Shown here: piece after piece, positions 31,439-39,304 of the stretch
How the letters are laid out: every line of letters starts with the position of its first letter
How positions within the stretch are numbered: position 1 is the first letter of the stretch
Virus record (IMG/VR): IMGVR_UViG_3300032282_003083
Location: 1-48,563 of that record
Length of the DNA: 48,563 bases
From: a virus
Strand: one strand, 5' to 3'
Position numbers and translations under genes: made by a program
Notes under the pieces: model-generated
The model's input: only the letters and a program-made list of their open reading frames with translations
What the model was told of the DNA's origin: nothing
Databases searched by the model: none

Positions 31439-34400
31439 TGGCAGTATCACTCGCAAGTACGACTCACAATGTTACTGTTGGTTACAAACCAACTCTTGGA
31501 GTTGCTTTAGCATCGCCATCTCTTCAAGGTGTTCAAGGAACTCAAGGAACTCAAGGTACTCAGGGAACACAGGGACTTCAAGGTCTTCAAGGTTTACAAG
31601 GTCTGAATGGAGCTTTTGCTGGACAAGGTGTTCAGGGAACTCAAGGTCTTCAGGGTCTTCAAGGACTTCAGGGTCTACAAGGTCTTCAAGGTGTTCAAGG
31701 TCCTCAGGGTCTTCAAGGTCTACAAGGACTTCAGGGTCTCCAAGGTCTTCAAGGCGTTCAAGGGCCCCAAGGTCTTTGGGGAGCTCAAGGAGTTCAAGGT
31801 CTTCAAGGTTTACAAGGTTTACAAGGTTTACAAGGTCTTCAAGGCGTTCAGGGAAAATTAGGTTCTCAAGGAACCCAGGGCCTCCAGGGCCTCCAAGGTT
31901 TACAAGGTCTCCAAGGTCTTTGGGGAGCTCAAGGTGTTCAAGGTCTTCAAGGTCTTCAGGGTGTTCAAGGTGTTCAAGGTCCTTTTGGAACACAAGGGAC
32001 ACAGGGAACATTAGGCGTTCAAGGCTCAACTGGTTCTCAAGGTTCTGTTGGAATTCAAGGTGCTGTTGGTTCTCAAGGTACTCAGGGAGCTTTAGGATCT
32101 CAAGGAACTCAAGGTACTCAGGGAACACAAGGACTTCAAGGTGTTCAAGGTCTTTGGGGTGCTCAAGGAACTCAAGGAACTCAGGGACATCAAGGAACTC
32201 AAGGTCTTCAAGGACTTCAAGGTGTTCAAGGTCTTTGGGGTGCTCAAGGAACTCAAGGAACTCAGGGACATCAAGGAACTCAAGGTCTTCAAGGATTACA
32301 GGGCCTCCAAGGTCTCTGGGGTGCTCAAGGAACTCAGGGTCTTCAAGGTCTTCAGGGCCTTCAAGGTCTTCAGGGTGTCCAAGGTGTTCAGGGTGTTCAG
32401 GGTGTTCAGGGTGAGGTTGGTAGTTTTGGTGGAGCTACTTTTGATTATACATTTAGCACTAACACATTAGATTCTGATCCTGGAACTGGAAAATTAAAAT
32501 TTGATAATTCTAATATTTCTTCGGCACTACACCTTTATATTAATGAATATGATGATGGTGGAGTATATATTCATAATTTCTTACAAACCATTGATGATAG
32601 CACATCAACAATTAAAGGGCACTTTAAAGTTTCTGAAAAATTAAATGCCGAAAATTTTGCTTTATATACAATCTCAGCTCTTACATATACTCCAACATAT
32701 TTCAAAGTTGACTGTGCATATGTTTCTGGCAGCGTAACAACATTTCCAAACCTTGATGATGTTATCATTACTTTCGCAAGAACAGGTGATAAGGGTGATA
32801 CAGGATCTCAAGGAACTCAAGGTCTTCAAGGCGTCCAAGGTCTTTTAGGTATTCAGGGTGTCCAAGGACTTCAGGGTCTGCAAGGTCTTCAAGGATTACA
32901 GGGCCTCCAAGGTCTCTGGGGTGCTCAAGGAACTCAAGGAACTCAAGGACACCAAGGAACGCAGGGTCTTCAAGGACTTCAGGGTGTTCAGGGGCAGTTA
33001 GGTGCTCAAGGAACTCAAGGATTACAAGGTCTCCAGGGTCTCCAGGGTCTCCAGGGTCTTCAAGGTCTCCAAGGTCTTTGGGGAGCGCAAGGAACTCAGG
33101 GTGTTCAGGGTGGTTTAAGTGCTCAGGGTGCTGTAGGTTCTCAAGGAACACAGGGAACATTAGGTGTTCAAGGTTCAACTGGGGCCCAAGGTTCTGTTGG
33201 AATTCAAGGTGACGTTGGTTCTCAAGGAACTCAAGGAACATTGGGTGTTCAAGGCACTCAGGGAACGCAAGGACTTCAAGGTCTTCAAGGACTTCAAGGT
33301 CTTCAAGGTCTCCAAGGCCTTCAAGGTGTTCAGGGTGGAATTGGTACACAAGGTATTCAGGGTGTTCAAGGTTTACAAGGACCTCAAGGACTTCAGGGTC
33401 TTCAAGGTGTTCAGGGTGGAATAGGTACACAAGGTATCCAAGGTGTTCAAGGTCTTCAGGGAGCTCAAGGACATCAAGGAACTCAAGGAACCCAAGGTCT
33501 TCAAGGATTGCAGGGTCTCCAAGGTCTTCAGGGAGCTCAAGGACATCAAGGAACTCAAGGAACTCAAGGACTTCAAGGCCTTCAGGGTCTCCAAGGTCTT
33601 CAAGGTATTTCTGGAGGAAACGCTGGAAAAATTTATTATTTTGATAAAACTGCTTCTGGGATTGGAACCTATTATACAGCATTAGAAAGTCCATCAACAA
33701 ATGGAATTCAAACAACAACCGTTACAGTCAATACAACCTCTACACTAGTTTATGTTGATGGATTTATTACACCCACAGGTTCTCCGGGTGTAGTTTCTCT
33801 GCCAGTGGGAGAGGGTGAAATTAGCGTTTACGCAACATTGAGCAATTCAAATGCTGTTGCACAATTTACTCTCGAAGTTCTTAAATGTAATAATGATGGA
33901 ACTGGATTAACAACTGTTTCTTATTCAACCTCCAATACTTTTACTGGAGATACGAGACAGGATATTCACTTCAATTATGTTATATCAACTCCATATACTT
34001 TACTAACTACAGATCGTCTTGTATTCCGAATTTACGCAACAAGAGTAAGTGGATCAAATAGTTTTGATATTATAGTTAATTATGCGGATCAAACTGAGAG
34101 TAACATCCGAACTACAATTAGTGTTGGTGCCCAAGGTCTTCAGGGAACTCAAGGAACTCAAGGACTTCAAGGTCTCCAGGGTCTTCAGGGTCTCCAAGGA
34201 GCACAGGGAATTCAAGGTCTTCAAGGAGCTCAAGGACACCAGGGAACTCAAGGCCTTCAAGGTCTTCAAGGTGTCCAAGGACAATTAGGTTCTCAAGGAG
34301 CTCAAGGGCACCAGGGAACACAGGGTCTCCAAGGTCTTCAAGGTCTCCAAGGACTTCAAGGATTGCAAGGTCTTCAAGGTCTTCAAGGTGTCCAAGGACA

Positions 34401-36384
34401 ATTAGGTTCTCAAGGAACTCAAGGAACATTGGGTGTTCAAGGAGCGACAGGTTCTCAAGGTTCTGTTGGAATTCAAGGAGACGTTGGTTCTCAAGGAACT
34501 CAAGGATCTACTGGAACTCAAGGTGCTGTAGGATCTCAGGGCTCAGTAGGATCTCAAGGTGCCATTGGATCTCAAGGTGCAGTAGGTTCTCAAGGCACTC
34601 AAGGTTTACAAGGTCTCCAGGGTCTCCAGGGTCTTCAAGGAGCTCAAGGACACCAAGGAACTCAAGGACTACAAGGTCTTCAGGGAGCTCAAGGACACCA
34701 AGGTCTTCAAGGTCTCCAAGGTCTTCAGGGAGCTCAAGGACATCAAGGAACTCAGGGTGGATTAAGTGCCCAAGGAACTCAAGGTACTCAAGGATTGCAA
34801 GGTACTCAAGGTACTCAAGGCCTTCAAGGTGTACAAGGTCAGGTAGGTAGTTTTGGTGGTGCTAGTTTTGATTATACATTTGATAGTTCTACTACAAATT
34901 CTGATCCAGGAACCGGCAAACTTAGATTTAGTAATGTAAATATCTCTTCCGCACTTCACCTTTATATTGATGACACCGATGATAGTTCAACCAATATCGA
35001 TAGTTTTATGCAAACTATTGATGACAGTACATCAACAATTAAGGGACATTTTAGAGTTTCAAACAAAACAAATTCTGCAAACTTTGTTCTGTTTACAATT
35101 TCAGCATTAACCGATAATGGTGGATATTATGATATTGATTGTGCATATGTATCTGGTAGCGTAACTACATTTACGGATACGGATGTCATCATTACTTTCG
35201 CAAGAACAGGTGATAAGGGTGATACAGGATCTCAAGGAACTCAAGGTCTTCAGGGTGTTCAGGGACAATTTGGTTCACAAGGAAGTCAAGGTCTACAAGG
35301 TCTTCAAGGTTTACAAGGTCTTCAAGGCGTTCAAGGACAATTGGGCGCTCAAGGAACTCAGGGGGTGCAGGGTGGTTTAAGTGCTCAAGGTGCTGTAGGA
35401 TCTCAAGGCGCAGTAGGATCGCAAGGTTCTTCTGGTACAAATGGATCTCAAGGTTCTACTGGTTCTCAAGGTTCTTCTGGTGCAAACGGATCTCAAGGTG
35501 CAGTAGGATCACAAGGATCACAAGGTACATTGGGCGCTCAAGGAGCAACAGGAACTCAAGGATCTACTGGTACTCAAGGTTCTGTAGGTTCTCAGGGAAC
35601 ACAAGGAGCTTTGGGAACTCAAGGCAATTCTGGCGCTCAAGGTTCTACTGGTTCTCAAGGTTCTTCTGGTGCAAACGGATCTCAAGGTGCAGTAGGATCA
35701 CAAGGATCGCAAGGATTACAAGGTCTCCAGGGTTCTACTGGTTCTCAAGGTTCTTCTGGATCTTCAGGTTCTCAAGGAACTCAAGGATTACAAGGTCTCC
35801 AGGGTTCTACTGGTTCTCAGGGTATATCAGGATCCTCTGGTTCAAATGGTTCTCAAGGAGCAGCAGGATCTCAAGGGACTCAAGGAACTACAGGTACGGG
35901 CACTCAAGGAGCATCTGGATCTGGTGGACCAGTGGCTGGTATTACAACATCTGGCATTTACTATCCACTGTTTGTTGAAGGATCGGGTGTTCAAAATCCA
36001 TATATTAGAACAACAGCTACAGCATTTAGTTTTAATCCAAGCACAAGTGCTCTGTCAATTGGTGGAACAATGACAGCAGTTGATTTTAATTCAACTTCAG
36101 ATAAAAATTTAAAAACAAATATTCAACCAGTTAAAGATCCGATTGCAAAAATTATTCAAATTAATGGTGTCACATTTGATTGGAAAGCAAATAATCAACC
36201 AGCAATTGGCGTGATTGCACAAGAAATTGAAGAAATTTTCCCAGAACTTGTATCTGTGTCTGAAGTTAATCATTGTAAGACTGTAAAATATAATGGTTTA
36301 ATTGGTGTTCTAATTGAGGGAATTAAGGAGCAACAAACTCAAATAAATAGTCTCAAACAGGAAATAGAGAAACTTAAAGAGTAA
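31438..36384 (+). CDS. Collagen-like tail fibre with S74 chaperone
   Basis: A 1648-residue fibre. After a 30-residue N-terminal anchor there are four collagen-type Gly-X-Y blocks (about residues 31-325, 456-723, 897-1133 and 1262-1499), mostly GLQ, GTQ, GVQ, GAQ and GSQ triplets with very little proline. Between them lie beta domains. A (326-455) and C (1134-1261) are copies of each other (SFGGATFDYTF, ISSALHLYI, TIDDSTSTIKGHF, SGSVTTF); B (724-896) differs. The C-terminus (1554-1648) is a peptidase S74 intramolecular chaperone: S1554-D-K-N-L-K1559 gives the Ser-Lys dyad of self-cleavage, followed by GVIAQEIEEIFPELV and a coiled-coil end. It should trimerise and then lose the chaperone. Likely a host-recognition fibre. 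Confidence 0.87.
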   Translation: MAVSLASTTHNVTVGYKPTLGVALASPSLQGVQGTQGTQGTQGTQGLQGLQGLQGLNGAFAGQGVQGTQGLQGLQGLQGLQGLQGVQGPQGLQGLQGLQGLQGLQGVQGPQGLWGAQGVQGLQGLQGLQGLQGLQGVQGKLGSQGTQGLQGLQGLQGLQGLWGAQGVQGLQGLQGVQGVQGPFGTQGTQGTLGVQGSTGSQGSVGIQGAVGSQGTQGALGSQGTQGTQGTQGLQGVQGLWGAQGTQGTQGHQGTQGLQGLQGVQGLWGAQGTQGTQGHQGTQGLQGLQGLQGLWGAQGTQGLQGLQGLQGLQGVQGVQGVQGVQGEVGSFGGATFDYTFSTNTLDSDPGTGKLKFDNSNISSALHLYINEYDDGGVYIHNFLQTIDDSTSTIKGHFKVSEKLNAENFALYTISALTYTPTYFKVDCAYVSGSVTTFPNLDDVIITFARTGDKGDTGSQGTQGLQGVQGLLGIQGVQGLQGLQGLQGLQGLQGLWGAQGTQGTQGHQGTQGLQGLQGVQGQLGAQGTQGLQGLQGLQGLQGLQGLQGLWGAQGTQGVQGGLSAQGAVGSQGTQGTLGVQGSTGAQGSVGIQGDVGSQGTQGTLGVQGTQGTQGLQGLQGLQGLQGLQGLQGVQGGIGTQGIQGVQGLQGPQGLQGLQGVQGGIGTQGIQGVQGLQGAQGHQGTQGTQGLQGLQGLQGLQGAQGHQGTQGTQGLQGLQGLQGLQGISGGNAGKIYYFDKTASGIGTYYTALESPSTNGIQTTTVTVNTTSTLVYVDGFITPTGSPGVVSLPVGEGEISVYATLSNSNAVAQFTLEVLKCNNDGTGLTTVSYSTSNTFTGDTRQDIHFNYVISTPYTLLTTDRLVFRIYATRVSGSNSFDIIVNYADQTESNIRTTISVGAQGLQGTQGTQGLQGLQGLQGLQGAQGIQGLQGAQGHQGTQGLQGLQGVQGQLGSQGAQGHQGTQGLQGLQGLQGLQGLQGLQGLQGVQGQLGSQGTQGTLGVQGATGSQGSVGIQGDVGSQGTQGSTGTQGAVGSQGSVGSQGAIGSQGAVGSQGTQGLQGLQGLQGLQGAQGHQGTQGLQGLQGAQGHQGLQGLQGLQGAQGHQGTQGGLSAQGTQGTQGLQGTQGTQGLQGVQGQVGSFGGASFDYTFDSSTTNSDPGTGKLRFSNVNISSALHLYIDDTDDSSTNIDSFMQTIDDSTSTIKGHFRVSNKTNSANFVLFTISALTDNGGYYDIDCAYVSGSVTTFTDTDVIITFARTGDKGDTGSQGTQGLQGVQGQFGSQGSQGLQGLQGLQGLQGVQGQLGAQGTQGVQGGLSAQGAVGSQGAVGSQGSSGTNGSQGSTGSQGSSGANGSQGAVGSQGSQGTLGAQGATGTQGSTGTQGSVGSQGTQGALGTQGNSGAQGSTGSQGSSGANGSQGAVGSQGSQGLQGLQGSTGSQGSSGSSGSQGTQGLQGLQGSTGSQGISGSSGSNGSQGAAGSQGTQGTTGTGTQGASGSGGPVAGITTSGIYYPLFVEGSGVQNPYIRTTATAFSFNPSTSALSIGGTMTAVDFNSTSDKNLKTNIQPVKDPIAKIIQINGVTFDWKANNQPAIGVIAQEIEEIFPELVSVSEVNHCKTVKYNGLIGVLIEGIKEQQTQINSLKQEIEKLKE
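31531..32412 (+). repeat. Collagen triplet repeat block 1
   Basis: In-frame 9-base units coding Gly-X-Gln, mainly variants of CAAGGTCTT and CAAGGAACT. Near-identical neighbouring copies make this DNA prone to length change by recombination. Confidence 0.85.
32413..32803 (+). repeat. Fibre beta domain copy A
   Basis: Codes GSFGGATFDYTF to FARTGDKGDTG. The same domain recurs at 34839-35221, an internal duplication inside the fibre gene. Confidence 0.75.
32804..33606 (+). repeat. Collagen triplet repeat block 2
   Basis: A second run of Gly-X-Gln codons, including GGIGTQGIQGVQG units repeated at 33335 and 33416. Confidence 0.83.
34127..34838 (+). repeat. Collagen triplet repeat block 3
   Basis: A third run of Gly-X-Gln codons with several GAQGHQGTQG units. 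Confidence 0.83.
34839..35221 (+). repeat. Fibre beta domain copy C
   Basis: Duplicate of the domain at 32413-32803, with matches at GSFGGASFDYTF, SDPGTGKLRF, ISSALHLYI, TIDDSTSTIKGHF and FARTGDKGDTG, separated by less conserved acidic loops. Confidence 0.75.
35222..35935 (+). repeat. Collagen triplet repeat block 4
   Basis: A run richer in Ser, Thr, Ala and Asn (GSTGSQGSSGANGSQG) than blocks 1-3, repeated at 35455 and 35642. Confidence 0.83.
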
Positions 36385-36400
36385 ACTTTGTTATTTTTTT

Positions 36401-37366
36401 ATGAATTTCGTAAAACATGTATTGGAACGTGGCGGTTCTATTAAACCCCTTGTTATTCCATCAGAACTTACAAACGGAACTGGTCTATGCAATCCATCAG
36501 TGTTTGTAGAAGACGATAATATATTTTTAAATCTTCGGCATATTCAATATACGTTATACCATTCTGAACTTTGTAATTACGAGCATCAGTATGGTCCTTT
36601 GGTTTATTTAAATCCGGAAAATGATATCAGTCTTACAACGACAAATTATTTTTGCGAATTAAATAATGATCTTGATATTGTTCGGTATAACAAAGTAGAC
36701 ACATCGAAATTAGATGTTAGACCAATTTGGGAATTTGTTGGTCTTGAAGATGCAAGATTAATTAAATGGGACGATAAGTATTATCTTTCTGGAGTTCGTA
36801 GAGATACAACTACGAATGGGCAAGGAAGAATGGAACTAAGTGAACTCGAAATTACTGATACGGAAGTTAAAGAAATTTCTAGATTTCGTATTCCAGCTCC
36901 TGGAGATGACAGTTCTTATTGTGAAAAAAATTGGATGCCAATTTTAGATCAACCATTTCATTATGTAAAATGGACAAATGGAACTGAAGTTGTAAAGGTT
37001 GATATTGAAAATAAAACTTGCGAAACTACTGTTCTCAAAAATTGGATACAAGCACCTAAAGATCTTCGTGGCGGATCTCAAGTAATGCCATATAAAGATG
37101 GATATTTGACTCTCAATCATGAGACGGATTTATATAAAAGTGAGGCAGGTAGAAAAGATGCAACCTATAGACACAGATTTACTTATTGGGATAAAGATTG
37201 GAATATTCAAAAGTTTTCTGAAGTCTTTTCATTCTTAGAAGCAAAAATTGAGTTTGCTTGTGGAATGGCAAAATATAAAAATGATTATTTAATTTCATTT
37301 GGATTTCAAGATAATGCGGCATATATTCTTAGAGTTCCTGGAAAACTAATGGAGGAATTTGTATGA
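36401..37366 (+). CDS. GH130-like five-bladed propeller protein
   Basis: A 321-residue protein with the layout of GH130 and related glycosidases or phosphorylases, which act on mannosides. Motifs follow the family order: NPSVFVEDDNIFLNLR at about 31-46, VGLEDARLIKWDDKYYLSG with E116-D117, a catalytic-type acidic pair, then YCEKNWMPILDQPFHYVKW (E175-K-N-W178), LRGGSQVMPYKDGYL and KIEFACGMAKYKNDYLISFG near the C-terminus. There is no signal peptide, so it acts in the cytoplasm or is carried in the virion. It lies between the collagen-like fibre and a GT25-type protein and overlaps the latter by four bases (ATGA), so the two are co-translated. Trimming or remodelling of fibre or host glycans is a reasonable inference; substrate unknown. 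Confidence 0.74.
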   Translation: MNFVKHVLERGGSIKPLVIPSELTNGTGLCNPSVFVEDDNIFLNLRHIQYTLYHSELCNYEHQYGPLVYLNPENDISLTTTNYFCELNNDLDIVRYNKVDTSKLDVRPIWEFVGLEDARLIKWDDKYYLSGVRRDTTTNGQGRMELSELEITDTEVKEISRFRIPAPGDDSSYCEKNWMPILDQPFHYVKWTNGTEVVKVDIENKTCETTVLKNWIQAPKDLRGGSQVMPYKDGYLTLNHETDLYKSEAGRKDATYRHRFTYWDKDWNIQKFSEVFSFLEAKIEFACGMAKYKNDYLISFGFQDNAAYILRVPGKLMEEFV

Positions 37367-39282
37367 ATAAACTTCAAGGATTTCCTACAGTTTTTTATGT
37401 TACCTTAGAGGAAGATATTGAAAGACAAGATCTACTAACAAATGCATTTGCAAAATATGAGATTGCCCCAATTGCATTGAAATCTAAAAGATTTGATGAA
37501 ACAAATGATATTGTTACGGGAAAATATATTGATAATCTAACAGGACCAACAAGAGGATGTATTACTTCACATCTTAAGGCAATTTGTCAGTGGTTCAATA
37601 CCACAAATGAATCTTATGGATTTTTTTGTGAAGATGATTTATCATTAGAAACTGTAAACTATTGGAATTTTACTTGGAATCAATTTATTGCCACTCTTCC
37701 TGAAGATTGGGATGCAGTTCAATTATTGGTTGTTCGTAGTAGTTTTGAGGAAGTTAAACTTCGTGAAAGAAAATGGGATGATTGGGCTCAAACAGCGTAT
37801 ATTCTTGAAAGAGACTATGCAAAAAAACTTTTAGATTTTTATGTAAAGGAAGATAGTTTTTGTTTAGAAGTTGAAGATTTAATGCCGATTGGAGAAAATA
37901 TTCTTTTTACTCCAGGAAAAACATATTCATATCCTTTATTTGTTGAAAATACGAACATAAATTCTACAGATGTAAATGATCCTGAAATTGAAAACGGGCA
38001 AAAACCAAATCATCATTATGCTTCAAACTTTATCTTAAATTGGTGGAAAAAAATGGAAGATCCATTAATTGCTTACTCTTATGATACAGAAAACTCACAA
38101 CTTAATTTTAATTTAGCTCTATGGTATGAAAAACAAGGACAGACAGCATCTGCAATTTCATTTTTTTTAAGGGCAGCAGATAGATCAGATAACCTAGAGC
38201 TTGCCTATGAATGTCTTTTACACATGGCAGATTGCTTCCATAAGCAAACCAATCGAACTTATACGGTTAGAGGATTATATCAACACGCATCCACAATTTT
38301 ACCAAAAAGACCAGAGGCATATTATTTACTTGCCAAATATCAAGAATGGCAAACTCAATATGCAGAATGCTATACAACCTGCTGCACAGCGTTAAGTCTT
38401 TGTGATTTTAATTCTATTCCATTATCGACGGATGTAGGATATCCTGGAAAATTTGGGATTATTTTTCAAAAAGCAATTTCCGCATATTGGTGGGGTAAAG
38501 GCGATGAGTCAAGAAAGATACTCCAAGATCTGAAAAATAATTATGAACTTGATGATGTTCATTACAAATCTGTTGGTGATAATTTGATGCGTCTTGCATC
38601 TAATGTGCCAGAATATCAAATCAAATATGACAAATCGAGATATGAAAAAGTAAGATATAAATTTGATGGGTTAGAGACCATTGAACAAAACTATTCTCAA
38701 ATTTTTCAAGATATGTTTATTCTTGCAGTTCTTAATGGCAAGAAAAATGGAACGTATTTGGAAATTGGAGCCCAACAACCATTCTATCAAAGTAACACTG
38801 CACTATTAGAGACTAAATTTGAATGGAAAGGAGTTTCAATTGAAATTAAAGAAGATTTGTGCAGAATGTTTTCTGAACAGAGAGGAAATGCAATTATTTG
38901 TCAAGATGCAACACAGATTGATTATAAAAAATTACTTCAAAAAAACTTTGATACGAAAGTGATTGATTATCTTCAAGTTGATATTGAACCCTCCAAAACA
39001 ACTTTTGAGGCATTACTTTCCATTCCATTTGATGAATATAAGTTTGCGGTTGTAACTTACGAGCACGATCATTATGTCGATATGACCAATTCATATCGTT
39101 CCAAGTCTAGAAAGTATATGGAACTTATGGGGTATGAATTAGTTGTTGCAAATGTATCTGGAAACGACTTCTGTCCATTTGAAGATTGGTGGGTACATCC
39201 AGAATTGGTAGATAAAAAAATTATTGAAAAATTTAAATCAATTCAAGAAGTTACGGACGTAAGAAAATATTTCTATTCCTAA
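37363..39282 (+). CDS. GT25-like / TPR / FkbM-like fusion protein
   Basis: A 639-residue three-part protein. Residues 1-195 look like a GT25 glycosyltransferase: VFYVTLEEDIERQDLLTNAF, then the family motif with C66 and H70 (RGCITSHLKAICQW) and E90-D-D92 in FFCEDDLSLE, the metal/nucleotide-sugar site. GT25 includes LPS galactosyltransferases and animal procollagen galactosyltransferases. Residues 233-395 are helical repeats of TPR type (NLALWYEKQGQTASAISFFL, then PEAYYLLAKYQEWQTQYAEC). From about 443 an FkbM-like methyltransferase follows (QIFQDMFILAVLNG, TYLEIGAQQPF as the SAM-binding strand, LQVDIEPSKTTF). It starts four bases inside the GH130-like gene. Together this suggests building, measuring and methyl-capping a glycan. 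Which substrate is unknown. Confidence 0.74.
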   Translation: MNKLQGFPTVFYVTLEEDIERQDLLTNAFAKYEIAPIALKSKRFDETNDIVTGKYIDNLTGPTRGCITSHLKAICQWFNTTNESYGFFCEDDLSLETVNYWNFTWNQFIATLPEDWDAVQLLVVRSSFEEVKLRERKWDDWAQTAYILERDYAKKLLDFYVKEDSFCLEVEDLMPIGENILFTPGKTYSYPLFVENTNINSTDVNDPEIENGQKPNHHYASNFILNWWKKMEDPLIAYSYDTENSQLNFNLALWYEKQGQTASAISFFLRAADRSDNLELAYECLLHMADCFHKQTNRTYTVRGLYQHASTILPKRPEAYYLLAKYQEWQTQYAECYTTCCTALSLCDFNSIPLSTDVGYPGKFGIIFQKAISAYWWGKGDESRKILQDLKNNYELDDVHYKSVGDNLMRLASNVPEYQIKYDKSRYEKVRYKFDGLETIEQNYSQIFQDMFILAVLNGKKNGTYLEIGAQQPFYQSNTALLETKFEWKGVSIEIKEDLCRMFSEQRGNAIICQDATQIDYKKLLQKNFDTKVIDYLQVDIEPSKTTFEALLSIPFDEYKFAVVTYEHDHYVDMTNSYRSKSRKYMELMGYELVVANVSGNDFCPFEDWWVHPELVDKKIIEKFKSIQEVTDVRKYFYS

Positions 39283-39285
39283 ATA
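39278..39285 (+). promoter_or_regulatory. T4-type late promoter candidate
   Basis: CCTAAATA, 19 bases before the ATG at 39305, containing the TAA of the GT25-like gene. Confidence 0.45.
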
Positions 39286-39304
39286 TAAAAAAGTGCGCTT
39301 TATA

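Noticed and set aside
31472-33718. Long minus-strand frames (up to 316 residues) and alternate plus frames over the collagen gene
   Set aside because: They are mirror translations of the 9-base Gly-X-Gln repeats, with absurd LEDLEDLE or KVFKVFK composition and no ribosome sites.
31531-35935. CRISPR-like look of regularly spaced DNA repeats
   Set aside because: The repeats are in-frame collagen codons without unique spacers of constant length.
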